Shown here: one piece after another, positions 35,507-44,939 of the stretch | Layout of the letters: each line of letters opens with the position of its first letter | How positions within the stretch are numbered: the stretch's first letter is position 1 | Source of the DNA: Microbacterium sulfonylureivorans | GTDB taxonomy: Bacteria > Actinomycetota > Actinomycetes > Actinomycetales > Microbacteriaceae | Assembly: GCF_003999995.1 (NCBI RefSeq) | Contig: NZ_RJAD01000001.1 | Location: 1,736,001 to 1,800,000 of the forward strand | Length of the DNA: 64,000 bases | Direction: 5' to 3' | Made by a program: the position numbers and the translations under genes | Notes under the pieces: model-generated | Database searches by the model: none | What the model saw: the letters and a program-made list of their open reading frames with translations, nothing else | Told to the model about the DNA's origin: nothing

Positions 35507-36330
35507 TGTCCGGCTCGCTTGTGAGAGGGATCGTTCGCTACGCCATCGTCGGCCTGTTCGTCCTGATCTGGACGATTCCGATCTACTTGATCGTCGTCAA
35601 CGCAATCACCCCGATGACTTCTTACACCGGCGCGCCGGTGTGGTGGCCAGATGGTTTCGGCCTCTTCGACAACCTCGCCAGCGCATTGAGCCATGAAGGA
35701 TTGCTCGAGGGCGCAGTGAACAGCGCGCTGTACTCGGTCGTAGCATCCTTGGCCGCAGTGCTCGTCGCGGCCTGTGCGGCGTTCGCGCAAGTCATGATGC
35801 CGCTGCGACGCCCGAAAATGCTCTTCTGGATCATCTACGGAGGAGCGCTGTTGCCTCTGCAGGTGTTCGCTTTCCCCCTGTACATCGGTTCTGTGGCCGT
35901 CAACTTGTACGACACAAAGACCGTGCTGTTCATCGTCTACACGGCACTGTGTATCCCATTCTCGTTCTTCCTGTTGAGAAACTTTCTGATCACCTTTACC
36001 TCGGATATCGCGCAGGCCGCGAAGCTCGACGGAGCCGGCTGGTGGCGCATCTTGTTCAGCGTGTATCTCCCATTGATGAGACCCGCCCTCTTCGCCGCGT
36101 TCGTTCTCGCGTCCATCGCCGTTTGGAACGAGCTGTTCTTCGGCATTTCCCTCACGATCAGTCCCGAGAACATGCCCGTGATGGCGAGCCTGGCAGGGAT
36201 GCAAAGCAGGACAGCGGCTATGGGGCAGCCGGGGTTGCTGGCGGCGGCGCTGCTCGTCTCCATTCCGACTATCGCTATCTTCCTGGCGTTCAAGCGCTAC
36301 TTCATCACCGGAATCAGCGCAAACGTCTGA
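35506..36330 (+). CDS. ABC sugar importer permease 2
   Basis: A 274-residue membrane protein, ATG at 35506 with AAAGGAG upstream, overlapping the permease 1 stop. Six helices and the ATPase-contact EAA-type loop (AAKLDGAGWWRILFSVYLPL, then MRP) are clear. It is a MalG-like carbohydrate permease and pairs with the gene before it. An 88-bp gap leads to the glycosidase gene. Confidence 0.9.
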   Translation: MSGSLVRGIVRYAIVGLFVLIWTIPIYLIVVNAITPMTSYTGAPVWWPDGFGLFDNLASALSHEGLLEGAVNSALYSVVASLAAVLVAACAAFAQVMMPLRRPKMLFWIIYGGALLPLQVFAFPLYIGSVAVNLYDTKTVLFIVYTALCIPFSFFLLRNFLITFTSDIAQAAKLDGAGWWRILFSVYLPLMRPALFAAFVLASIAVWNELFFGISLTISPENMPVMASLAGMQSRTAAMGQPGLLAAALLVSIPTIAIFLAFKRYFITGISANV

Positions 36331-36418
36331 TGTTGAAGATCACGACTCCTGGCCGCGCCGGCTGGACTCACGCTGTCACGCGCTAGCTTCGACGATTTCC
36401 CCTTCAAAAAGCCATGAA

Positions 36419-38542
36419 ATGAGACTCATGCTCGACCTCGACATCAAGCTCAATCCACGCTCGTCTGCCGCCGGCGATCCGGTACGTGTCGAGCCGGTCA
36501 CATCGGACGATTTTGCGATGGAGCGGCAGACCATCAACTACTCCGATGAGCGGAAGTGGCTGTTCAATGGCTGGCAGCGACTGTACCCCGCGCAGTGGTC
36601 GACGACGCGGTTCACGATGCCGGGATATGCGTTTCACTTCGACTTTCTCGACCGCGCCAGCGGCACTCGTATCCGAGACGATTTCACCGAGCAGACCCCG
36701 AATGTCCTCGGGCTCAACTTCCGACCGAATGAGCCCTTCTGTATCGCGCCGCAGGACGATCTGTGGTACCTCCACAAGGAGTTGCGTTCGGGGACCTTTC
36801 ATTCCAAGCTCGCGGGTGGACTGACGTCGTTCTCGATAAGAACGGCAACGTTTGTGGCCAAGCCATCGTTGCGGGCATGCGTCTCCGTTACGCTCAGCAA
36901 CCGCTCGGACGAGCCGCTCGCATTGACGTTGCTCCCTGTTCAGAATGGCGAGAACGTCATTGAGCTGCCGACGGCTGACGGGTTTGTGTGCATCAGTTCC
37001 GATCTGGACGAGATCGACGAGCAGGGCTTTGTCTGGACACTTGCGCCACGGACGACCGAGACTCATCACTTCGTTATCGGAGACTACGCTGCCGACGATC
37101 GGCCCCCGGCTGTCGGTGTCGCAGCGACCGCGGACGCGGTTGCCCAGTGCGAGAGGGACGGCCGGGAGCAGATCGCTCGGGTCGCGTCGCGCCTACCCGC
37201 CATTCGGACCGCATCGGCGAACCTGGACGACCTCTACAAGCGATGCCTCGGCAGTCTGGCTGCGCTGCGGTGGGAAGGGCCCGAGTTCCGCCGTCAGCCG
37301 ACGTGGATCGTTGGTGGCGTGTTCATCTGCCAGACGGCTTGGGACTTTTCTTTTGCGGCGGATGCAATGTCGCTCGTTGACCCGCAGTCGCTTCGCAACG
37401 TGATATTGGATGTGCTTGACATCGGCAAGATGGAAACTTCGTACATCGATGTCCATGCAGTGCGGCCACTTGACGATCCGCACGCCGACATCACCGGCGA
37501 CTACTCGCACCTCCTCTATCTCCAAGATCCGTTCGCGTTGCAGACGATCATCAGTCGCTACCGCATCATGACCGGTGACCATGCGATCCTCGACGTCCAG
37601 GCCGGACCGCACACCGTCTACGAGTGGCTCAAGCTGTGGGGAGACAAGCTGACAGCGGATTTCGGCCAGGGGCGCCACGGCCTGCTGGACATCGGCGACG
37701 AGCAGAACCTGTACATCGAGTTGCGAACGGCCGGCTATGACCACGCCATCCCCACGCTGAACGGGCTAGCCATCGACTACTTTCGATGGCTGGCGGAACT
37801 GGCGGCGGAACGGAATGATCCGGATGCCGGGACGTTCGACGCGAGCAGCACGACGCTGCGTTCGATCATGCAGGAGCGGCTGTGGAACGAGGAAAACGGC
37901 TGGTTCGACTGCATGGACGAGGACGGTACCCGCTGGCCGGTCTACTCCGTTCACCTCTACGACATGCTCAACACGTCCGCCCTCACCGAGCATCAGCAGG
38001 AGGCCATGATCGCTCACCTTCGCGAAGGTGAGTTCCTTGCGCCGTACGGCATGTACTCCATCTCCCGGAAGGATGAGGTCCACTGGGACCGCATGGACGC
38101 CGACTTCGGAGGCGGGGGCTACTACATGGGCACACCGGGCCGCATCGCCAGCCAGTTGTATGTCGACGGCAAACCAGCACTCGCTTGGGACATCCTCAAG
38201 CGTGTCGCGCGCATGGCGGACCATTTTTGCTTCATGCTGCATTCCGCGATGGGCGAGGTCGCGGCCGAGATCCCGCCGGGTGGCAATGTGGCCCTCTCCT
38301 GCGCGTCAGCGATGGAAGCGGTGTGGACCGGCATCTTCGGGCTGCGGCCGCAGATGACCGGTGATCTGGTCGTCGACCCCGCACCGTTCAACGAGGAGGT
38401 CGGGGAGGCGGAGCTGTCCGGCTACCAGTTCCGTGACCATCGGTACGACGTTCGACTCGGACGCACCAGCTACGAGGTCTTCGTGGATGACCGGCTGCAC
38501 AGCACGCACGCATACGGCAGGCCTGTGACCATCCCGGCATAA
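36419..38542 (+). CDS. Cytoplasmic six-hairpin glycosidase (MGH1-like)
   Basis: A 707-residue protein with no signal peptide. The N-terminal ~230 residues are beta-rich; the rest is an (alpha/alpha)6 barrel recognisable by segments such as PTWIVGGVFICQTAWDFSFA, DDPHADITGDYSHLLYLQDP, RLWNEENGWFDCMDEDG and the GGGGYYMGTPG loop. This pattern fits mannosylglycerate-hydrolase-1/GH63-like six-hairpin glycosidases. Probable acid/base residues (D in TAWDFS, E in EENGWFD) cannot be fixed by eye. As last gene of the importer operon it likely hydrolyses the imported glycoside. Confidence 0.75.
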   Translation: MRLMLDLDIKLNPRSSAAGDPVRVEPVTSDDFAMERQTINYSDERKWLFNGWQRLYPAQWSTTRFTMPGYAFHFDFLDRASGTRIRDDFTEQTPNVLGLNFRPNEPFCIAPQDDLWYLHKELRSGTFHSKLAGGLTSFSIRTATFVAKPSLRACVSVTLSNRSDEPLALTLLPVQNGENVIELPTADGFVCISSDLDEIDEQGFVWTLAPRTTETHHFVIGDYAADDRPPAVGVAATADAVAQCERDGREQIARVASRLPAIRTASANLDDLYKRCLGSLAALRWEGPEFRRQPTWIVGGVFICQTAWDFSFAADAMSLVDPQSLRNVILDVLDIGKMETSYIDVHAVRPLDDPHADITGDYSHLLYLQDPFALQTIISRYRIMTGDHAILDVQAGPHTVYEWLKLWGDKLTADFGQGRHGLLDIGDEQNLYIELRTAGYDHAIPTLNGLAIDYFRWLAELAAERNDPDAGTFDASSTTLRSIMQERLWNEENGWFDCMDEDGTRWPVYSVHLYDMLNTSALTEHQQEAMIAHLREGEFLAPYGMYSISRKDEVHWDRMDADFGGGGYYMGTPGRIASQLYVDGKPALAWDILKRVARMADHFCFMLHSAMGEVAAEIPPGGNVALSCASAMEAVWTGIFGLRPQMTGDLVVDPAPFNEEVGEAELSGYQFRDHRYDVRLGRTSYEVFVDDRLHSTHAYGRPVTIPA

Positions 38543-38599
38543 GAAGCGATGGCCCCGCGCCGCGTTCACAGCCCCAATTCCGGATGATCCCGAGTGGCA

Positions 38600-38651
38600 T
38601 TCGACACGTGATCTCGCTGTACCGTATAGCACCAGAAAACCGATTTAACGA
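38600..38651 (+). promoter_or_regulatory. Promoter with overlapping LacI-2 operator (CoA-transferase operon)
   Basis: TCGACA (38601-38606), 18-bp spacer, TATAGC (38625-38630), then AGAAAACCGATTTAAC with core AAACCGATTT (38637-38646). Aligned without gaps to 32955-32987 it keeps the -10 region and operator with only six differences in 33 bp. Confidence 0.7.
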
Positions 38652-38666
38652 ACGGAACTCCCTCCC

Positions 38667-39860
38667 ATGCCCGGACCGCTAAACGGCCTCGTCGTCGCCG
38701 ACTTCAGCCAGCTCGCACAAGGCCCGTACGCCACGCAGATGTTCGGCGACCTTGGCGCAGAGATAATCAAGATCGAGCCGCCTCAGGGCGATTGGATGCG
38801 CAGCTTCGCGCTCCAGGACTGCGAACCCGGCGGAGAGAGCATCAGCTATCTGTCCTTCAACCGCAACAAGCGCAGCATCTCGCTCAACCTCCGCGACCAG
38901 CGAGGGCTGGCGATTGCGAAGGAGATCTGCGCGAAGGCGGACATCCTCGTCGAGAACTTCCGTCCCGGGGTCATGGATCGGCTCGGCCTGGGGTACGCGG
39001 AGCTGGCTCAGACCAACCCGGGCCTCGTGTACACCTCGAGCTCCGGATACGGCTCGAGCGGACCGTACGTCACGCGGCCCGGCCAGGATCTGTTGATCCA
39101 AGCGATCACGGGCCTGCCGACCGGCCTCGGCCGTGAGGGTGATCCGCCCGTGAACGTGGCCCTCGGCATCGCGGACCTCACAGCCGGACTTCACATCGCT
39201 TACTCCACCCTCGCCGCCATCATTCACCGCAACGCGACCGGTAAGGGCCAGCACGTCGAGGTCAACCTGCTGAACTCACTGCTGGCGATGCAGGCTCAAG
39301 AGTTGAACGCGTTCCTTCAGACCGGAGTGCAGCCGCCCCGCAGCGAGGCCGGAATCGGGTCGCCTTGGGCTGGAGCTCCATTCGGCCTCTATCAGACCGC
39401 TGACGGCTATATCGCGATCGCGATGACCCCCGTGAACCTCGTGGCCCGAATCGTCGGTGTGGACGGACTCGAGGGCGTCGACGGCAAGAGCGTCATTCCC
39501 GACCGAGACAACATCAAACGGCTGCTCGAAGAGGGCACCCGGCGGTGGAGGACCGATGAGCTGCTCGCGAGACTGCTCGCCGAAGATGTGTGGTGCGCGC
39601 CGCTGCAAGACTACGCGCAGGTCATCCAGGATCCTCAGGTGCTGCACAACCAAATGATCGCCGAGGTTCAGCACCCTACCGCCGGAAACCTCCGACTGAT
39701 CGGCGTCCCGGTCGCTTACAGCGACACACGTGCCGAGATCACCAAGGCGCCGCCGCGACTGAGCGAACACGCCCGAGAGATCCTCGCAGAGTTCACCGAC
39801 CTAGATCAGGAGGCGCTCGACGCTCTGTTCGCAGACAAGGTGGTGGGGGTGCCCGCATGA
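38667..39860 (+). CDS. CaiB/BaiF family III CoA-transferase
   Basis: A 397-residue enzyme of CoA-transferase family III. The N-terminal motif VVADFSQLAQGPYATQMFGD, the DLGAEIIKIEPPQGD segment and the catalytic Asp in GIADLTAG (D170) are all present. It moves CoA between carboxylic acids through an aspartyl-CoA anhydride. It opens an operon of six overlapping genes under the LacI-2-type promoter. The acid it activates is unknown; being controlled together with a sugar importer suggests a sugar-derived acid. Confidence 0.9.
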   Translation: MPGPLNGLVVADFSQLAQGPYATQMFGDLGAEIIKIEPPQGDWMRSFALQDCEPGGESISYLSFNRNKRSISLNLRDQRGLAIAKEICAKADILVENFRPGVMDRLGLGYAELAQTNPGLVYTSSSGYGSSGPYVTRPGQDLLIQAITGLPTGLGREGDPPVNVALGIADLTAGLHIAYSTLAAIIHRNATGKGQHVEVNLLNSLLAMQAQELNAFLQTGVQPPRSEAGIGSPWAGAPFGLYQTADGYIAIAMTPVNLVARIVGVDGLEGVDGKSVIPDRDNIKRLLEEGTRRWRTDELLARLLAEDVWCAPLQDYAQVIQDPQVLHNQMIAEVQHPTAGNLRLIGVPVAYSDTRAEITKAPPRLSEHAREILAEFTDLDQEALDALFADKVVGVPA

Positions 39861-41587
39861 CCGAGTTCGTCGATGTGGATGGGCTGGCTGCGCGTGTCAG
39901 GTCGAACACCGCGGTCGCGGTGGGTGGGGCGGCTTTCAGCCGGCTTCCACTTGCCCTCATCCACGCGGTGGTGAGGCGTCGACCAACGGGTCTCCACTAC
40001 GTCGCGTGGGGCGGCGGCTTACCGCTGGAGATGTTCCTGGAGGCGCAGGCGGTCCGCAAACTCTCATTCTGCTTCTCCAGCCTCGACATCTTCGGACTCG
40101 CCCCTAGGTTCCGCGCGGCGCTCGAGTCGGGGGATGTCGAGGTGATCGAATGGACAGCGCTGGGGATGCTGCAGGCTTTTCGGGCCGCGGGCGAGAGGCT
40201 TCCGTCCGCGACGCTGCAGGTACCGTACGGCGCGACCGTCGGCCCTCAGCTCGTGATGCCGGACCTCCTCACGGGGGAGGAGATCGCGGTTGTCCCGCCC
40301 CTCCCGGTCGACACTCTTCTCTTGCACGCCACGCGAGCAGACTCTGACGGCAACATCGAGATCCAGGGAGCCCGCGGGCTCGACCTCGCGATGATCCCTG
40401 CTGCCCGTGACGTGCTCGTGACCGTAGAGAGAGTGGTGCCCCGCGGTCAGCTCGGTGCACCCGGCGCCGCGGTCATCAGCCGTCACCAGATCAGCGCGAT
40501 CGCGGAGGTCCCCGGCGGGGCGTTCCCCACCTCATGCCTGCCTTACTACGCCGCGGACTACCGAACCATCGGCACGCTCGCCGAGGCGCCGCTGCGGGAG
40601 GCATTCGACCGGGACCGCTTTGCGCTGTTCGAGGCGGCCGCCCGGCTGACGATCGACGACGTCGAGGCAGCACTCCCCGCTTCCGCTGACGCTCCCATGG
40701 ACGGCGCAACAGTCGCCGAAGTCATGATGTCGTGGCTCGCCGACGCGTACGAACCGGGTGCCGTGTGCTCGGCCGGAGCGGTCTCTCCGCTCGCCCTCGG
40801 GTCATACCTGCTCGCCCAGCGCACACATACTCCTCCGACGACGATCTTCACCACGGCGGGTGGATATGTCGACATCGCGCCTCGCCCGCTGCTGCTCGGC
40901 CTCGGTGAGGTGCTTGACTTCGCCAGCGCGCCCTTGCACTCAGGCGGTGATGACACGTACCACGTGATGTATCAGACCGGCCGCGTGGACTACGAGGTGG
41001 TGAACGTCGCACAGCTGGATGAAACTGCCGCCACGAACAACCTCTGGGTGACAAGTCCGTCGGGGCGCCGCATCCGACTTCCCGGACAGGGCGGAATGGC
41101 TGATGTCGCGGACATGCACGCAAATTTCGTGCTCTACCAGACGAGGCAGTCGCCGCTGTCGATGGTGGACACTGTCCCGCGGGCGAGCGCAGCTCGGAAG
41201 CGCCACGGCGCCGTGGAGCGGGTGGCCGCCGGCTACCGCCCTGGCCGCACGCTTGTGATCACGAACCTCGCCGTCTTCGACAGGGATGACGTGACCGGGA
41301 GGCTTCGCGCGGTGAGCCTGCATCCCGGCGTGACGGCAGCGGAACTGCAGGACGAGACCGGATTCCCTGTCCAGGCCGAGGGACTGCCCGAGACCGCGAC
41401 CCCGGATGCCGCGACGTTGCGGATCCTCCGTGAGCAGGTCGACCCGCTCGGCGTCCGCGACCTGGAGTTCACGGCCGCGAAGGACCGTGCAGCAACCCTC
41501 GAACGGGTAGTCTCCGCCGAGGATCGCCTTATCGAGACCGCTATGCGGCTCGCCGCCGCACAGAGAATAGGACGACGTGATGAGTGA
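39857..41587 (+). CDS. Fused family I CoA-transferase (glutaconate/3-oxoacid type)
   Basis: A 576-residue protein with its ATG overlapping the previous stop (ATGA). Residues 1-~260 resemble the alpha subunit (RVRSNTAVAVGGAAFSRLPL ... LLHATRADSDGNIEIQGAR) and ~280-576 the beta subunit (EVMMSWLADAYEPGAVCSAG, GTxGYVDI-like GGYVDIAPRP) of family I CoA-transferases such as glutaconate CoA-transferase. The catalytic Glu of the beta subunit could not be identified by eye and may be replaced, so activity needs checking. Two unrelated CoA-transferase folds side by side is unusual. Confidence 0.8.
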   Translation: MTEFVDVDGLAARVRSNTAVAVGGAAFSRLPLALIHAVVRRRPTGLHYVAWGGGLPLEMFLEAQAVRKLSFCFSSLDIFGLAPRFRAALESGDVEVIEWTALGMLQAFRAAGERLPSATLQVPYGATVGPQLVMPDLLTGEEIAVVPPLPVDTLLLHATRADSDGNIEIQGARGLDLAMIPAARDVLVTVERVVPRGQLGAPGAAVISRHQISAIAEVPGGAFPTSCLPYYAADYRTIGTLAEAPLREAFDRDRFALFEAAARLTIDDVEAALPASADAPMDGATVAEVMMSWLADAYEPGAVCSAGAVSPLALGSYLLAQRTHTPPTTIFTTAGGYVDIAPRPLLLGLGEVLDFASAPLHSGGDDTYHVMYQTGRVDYEVVNVAQLDETAATNNLWVTSPSGRRIRLPGQGGMADVADMHANFVLYQTRQSPLSMVDTVPRASAARKRHGAVERVAAGYRPGRTLVITNLAVFDRDDVTGRLRAVSLHPGVTAAELQDETGFPVQAEGLPETATPDAATLRILREQVDPLGVRDLEFTAAKDRAATLERVVSAEDRLIETAMRLAAAQRIGRRDE

Positions 41588-42353
41588 GTTCATGGGCAGA
41601 GGTGCTGTCGTTACGGGAGCAGGGTCCGGCATCGGGGCCGCCACGGCCGCAGACCTGGCCGAGCGCGGCGCGAAGGTGGCGCTGATCGACGTGGATCTGG
41701 ATGCCGCACAGCGGCACGCCGCGGAGATCGGTCGTGGTGCGATCGCTTTGCAGGCCGACGTTCGCGACTCTTTCGCGATGAAGCAGGCTATCGACGCCGC
41801 AGCCGCGAAGCTGGGTCGGCTTGATCATCTCGTGGGCAGTGCCGGCGTAGTTCGGTACGGGCAGGTGGTCGACCTCGACGAAGCGGACTGGGATCTGCAG
41901 ATCGACGTCAACCTCAAAGGCGCATACCTGCTCGCCAAATACGGCATCCCGCACCTGCGCGCCAGCGGCGGAGGTTCGATTGCATTCGTGGCCTCCGTTC
42001 AGGCATTCGCATCGCAGCCTGCTGTCGCTGCCTACGCTGCCTCAAAGGGAGGGCTGGTGGCCCTCACCAAGGCGATCGCCCTCGACCACGCGGGCGAGGG
42101 CATCCGCTGCAACGCGGTGTGCCCCGGCAGTGTCGACACGTCGATGTTGCGCGACGCGGCCGAGCTATTCGGTGGCGACGGCGGAGGCGACGAGGTTGTG
42201 GCCGCGTGGGGCCGCGGTCACCCCCTCGGCTTCGTCGCGCAGGGAAGCGACGTCGCCGAGGCGATCGCTTTCCTGCTCGGCGACCACACCCGTTTCATCA
42301 CTGGGGCGGCACTTCCGGTCGACGGCGGCTTGCTGACGAAGCTCGCCCTGTGA
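41580..42353 (+). CDS. Short-chain dehydrogenase/reductase
   Basis: A 257-residue classical SDR. TGAGSGIG nucleotide-binding motif at ~12-19, adenine-pocket D (LIDVDLDAAQ) indicating NAD preference, LDHLVGSAGV where most SDRs have NNAG, catalytic S-Y-K (FVASVQAF, YAASKGG), and the C-terminal GAALPVDGGLL. GTG 41577 and ATG 41580 are both possible; the stop of the CoA-transferase lies inside (41585-41587). It probably oxidises a hydroxyl of the pathway intermediate. Its C-terminus is the closest match in the window to the broken SDR at 16261. Confidence 0.9.
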   Translation: MSEFMGRGAVVTGAGSGIGAATAADLAERGAKVALIDVDLDAAQRHAAEIGRGAIALQADVRDSFAMKQAIDAAAAKLGRLDHLVGSAGVVRYGQVVDLDEADWDLQIDVNLKGAYLLAKYGIPHLRASGGGSIAFVASVQAFASQPAVAAYAASKGGLVALTKAIALDHAGEGIRCNAVCPGSVDTSMLRDAAELFGGDGGGDEVVAAWGRGHPLGFVAQGSDVAEAIAFLLGDHTRFITGAALPVDGGLLTKLAL

Positions 42354-42493
42354 ATCAACCCGATCTCGGCGGCCGTTTGGTTGCGGCGCACGTCGCAGGG
42401 TCGGCGCGATCGCAATTCCGCACTCACGGCCGCGCTTGACACTTCAGGTCGACCGCGCGCCAACACCCCACCCGACTTCAAGAAAGGAACCTC

Positions 42494-43339
42494 ATGATCG
42501 CGGAACTACGACTTGATCAGTTCTCCGTCATCGCAGACGGCCTCGACCACCCTGAGGGGATCGCTACCGGGCCAGACGGCACGCTCTACGCTGGCGGCGA
42601 AGCCGGCCAGATCTATCGGATCACCGAGTCCGGCCACGAACTGATCGCCTCCACCGGAGGCTTCGTTCTCGGCCTCTGCCTCGATGCCGCCTCGAACATC
42701 TACGCATGTGACATGGGACGGCAGGAGGTCGTGAAGATCACCCCCGACGGCACGGTCATCCCATATTCGTCGCATATCGCTGTGCCGAACTACCCGGTCT
42801 TCACCCAGGACGGTCACCTGTTCGTCTCCGACTCAGGCGCTTTCGACGGGCACGACGGACGATTGTGGGTGATCGCGCCCGACGGCAGGACGGAGCCGGT
42901 GAACGTTGACCTGGCTGCCTTCCCGAACGGGCTCGCCATCGCACCCGACGGAGACTGGCTCTACGTCGTGCTGTCGAATCTGCCGGGCGTCGCCCGGGTA
43001 CGCATCGAGGGCGGTCGCGTCATCGGTGAGCCGGAGTCCATCGTCGAACTCCCCGCTGATCACCTGCCCGATGGCATCGCGTTCACCGCCGCAGGCGACC
43101 TTCTCATCGCGTGCTACGCACCCGACGTGATTTACCGGTGGGACGGGGCGACACTTCGGAAGGTCGCTGAGGACCCGCGCCGGGTCACACTGGCTGCGCC
43201 GACCAACCTCGCGTTCTTCGGAGGAGATCGGTCCCGCCTCGCAGTGTCTTCGTTGGGTCGGTGGCACATCGCCGCGACCGACGCGATGGATGCAGGGGCG
43301 CGTCTTCGATACCCGAACCTTTCGGAGGTCCGCTCATGA
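42494..43339 (+). CDS. SMP-30/gluconolactonase-type lactonase
   Basis: A 281-residue six-bladed beta-propeller with AAAGGAAC upstream of its ATG. The metal site is recognisable: E21 in GLDHPEGIA, Asn in AFPNGLAIAP and Asp in HLPDGIAFT, with PDG turns in each blade. Enzymes of this kind open sugar lactones formed by dehydrogenases, which fits an SDR just upstream. A 140-bp gap before it contains no gene. Confidence 0.88.
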   Translation: MIAELRLDQFSVIADGLDHPEGIATGPDGTLYAGGEAGQIYRITESGHELIASTGGFVLGLCLDAASNIYACDMGRQEVVKITPDGTVIPYSSHIAVPNYPVFTQDGHLFVSDSGAFDGHDGRLWVIAPDGRTEPVNVDLAAFPNGLAIAPDGDWLYVVLSNLPGVARVRIEGGRVIGEPESIVELPADHLPDGIAFTAAGDLLIACYAPDVIYRWDGATLRKVAEDPRRVTLAAPTNLAFFGGDRSRLAVSSLGRWHIAATDAMDAGARLRYPNLSEVRS

Positions 43340-44463
43340 GCCAGCGTCTCAGGGGGATGACTTGGAATCACCCACGTGGGCTCGATCCTCTCCTCGCTTG
43401 CTCCGAGGCCTACGTTAAGGACCATCCAGGCATCGAGATCGACTGGGAGGCGAGAAGCCTGCATGACTTCGGGGAAGCGCCTTTCGAAGAGCTGGCTGCT
43501 TCGTACGACCTCCTGGTCTTCGACCACCCGTGGATCGGCATGGTCGCCGAGTCCGGGGTGCTGATCCCGCTCGACACGGTCCTCCAGAGAGAGTTCCTCG
43601 CAGACCAGGCGCGAAACTCCGTCGGGTCGTCCCATGCGAGCTACCAGTGGGGCGGGCACCAGTGGGCCCTCGCCATCGACGCGGCGTGCCATGTGTCAGC
43701 GTGGCGGCCGGATCTCATCGAGAGGCCCCCTGCGACATGGAGCGACGTAGCAGACTTGGCGCGCGCGGCACCGGGGCGCGTCGTCGTGCCGGGCGCGCCC
43801 GTGGACGCCTACATCTCGTTCCTCACATTGATGGCCAACGCAGTGGACGATCCGCTTCCCGACGGCGGGATCGACCCGGATGTCGCGGCCGACGCACTAG
43901 CCCAGCTTGCCGATCTGATGCGGCTCGCCCATCCGAAGTCGCTGGAGTGGAACCCGATCCAGGCTCTCGAGGTGATGACGACCACCGACGAGGTGCTCTA
44001 CACACCGCTCACCTTCGGATATGTGAACTACGCAACGCCCGGATTCCGTCCCTCCTCACTCCGCTTCGGTGCTATACCGACTGGCGCTCGCGGAGTGGCC
44101 GGGGGAGTGCTGGGCGGCGCTGGGCTGGGGGTTTCAGTGGAATCCGCGCACCAGGAGACAGCGGTCGACTTCGCGCGATTCGTCGCATCTGCAGAGGTGC
44201 AGCATGGGGTGTACGTGCGAAGCAACGGGCAGCCCGGCCATCGCAGCGCCTGGGTGTCGGACGAGGTCAACGAGAGCCATGGCGGCTTCTTCGCCGACAC
44301 GCTGGCAGGAATCGACGCGTCGTTCCTGCGGCCCCGGTCCGCGGCGTTTCCCGCGGTGCAGGCGGACGCAATCGCGGCTGTGCACGAATGGCTGACGGAG
44401 GGCGCTCCGGATCCGGCAGGCTTCGCTACGCGCATCGCGGAGATATTCGCGGCGAGGCGTTAG
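43336..44463 (+). CDS. Solute-binding-protein-like protein lacking a signal peptide
   Basis: A 375-residue protein coupled to the lactonase (ATGA). Its sequence reads like a family 1 solute-binding protein (MTWNHPRGLDPLLACSEAYV, SYDLLVFDHPWIGMVAESGV, FVASAEVQHGVYVRSNGQPG) but it begins directly with the mature domain, with no signal peptide, lipobox or membrane helix. An upstream in-frame extension would lie wholly within the lactonase gene. It is therefore probably cytoplasmic: a ligand carrier, a sensor or an enzyme derived from a binding-protein fold. Last gene of the operon. Confidence 0.72.
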   Translation: MSQRLRGMTWNHPRGLDPLLACSEAYVKDHPGIEIDWEARSLHDFGEAPFEELAASYDLLVFDHPWIGMVAESGVLIPLDTVLQREFLADQARNSVGSSHASYQWGGHQWALAIDAACHVSAWRPDLIERPPATWSDVADLARAAPGRVVVPGAPVDAYISFLTLMANAVDDPLPDGGIDPDVAADALAQLADLMRLAHPKSLEWNPIQALEVMTTTDEVLYTPLTFGYVNYATPGFRPSSLRFGAIPTGARGVAGGVLGGAGLGVSVESAHQETAVDFARFVASAEVQHGVYVRSNGQPGHRSAWVSDEVNESHGGFFADTLAGIDASFLRPRSAAFPAVQADAIAAVHEWLTEGAPDPAGFATRIAEIFAARR

Positions 44464-44481
44464 CTCAGGCGCTCGTGATGA

Positions 44482-44857
44482 TTGACAGGAACGGGGCGTA
44501 GGAATCACCCTCGGTGGTATCGCGCGGCGGGCATCACATTGCCGGCGGACAACCTGGCGCAGGCCGCCGCTGGTGTTCCGCTGGCCGTGACGTTGGGGTG
44601 TGCGCTAGAGATCGAAGGGGCGATGTCGCTCGAGGCGATGTCGGCGGCGGAGCCGGTTCGCCGGGGCGGCGCCCCCGAGGCGCCCGAACTCCTGGGCGTC
44701 ACGGAGGCGGCGCAGCTCCTCGGCGTCAGCCCTCAGCGGGTCCGGAAATGATCGACGAGGGGAAGCTGACCGCGAATCGCATCGGCGAACGGTCCTTCGC
44801 GCTCGTCCGCGCCGAGGTCGAAGCCACCTGCTCTGCTCGCGGCATTCGAAAGCTCGG
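44482..44857 (+). pseudogene. Excisionase-like HTH gene with frameshift
   Basis: The first frame encodes WYRAAGITLPADNLAQAAAG ... ELLGVTEAAQLLGVSPQRVRK and then meets TGA at 44749-44751. The expected continuation MIDEGKLTANRIGERSFALV is in another frame from 44748, so a single base is missing at AAATG. The joined sequence is an excisionase/MerR-type winged-helix domain. After ~44850 the frame runs into the first tRNA scar. The protein would have directed excision or copy control of an integrated element. Confidence 0.75.
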
Positions 44858-44939
44858 GATCCCTGGAATGACACGGAGAATCCCCACTTGGGCACCCCTG
44901 AAAGGTGGTCGGATAAGGGTTCAATCCCACCGTCACCCA
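44846..44939 (+). repeat. Integration scar A ending in serine-tRNA-like 3' sequence
   Basis: The sequence ends GGGTTC-AATCCCACCGTCACCCA, i.e. a T-arm (with one base missing) and acceptor strand of a serine tRNA. It aligns over ~95 bp without other gaps to scar B at 45316-45412, including CGAAAG, GGAATGAC, CCTGAAAGGTGG. It cannot be a functional tRNA. Confidence 0.7.
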
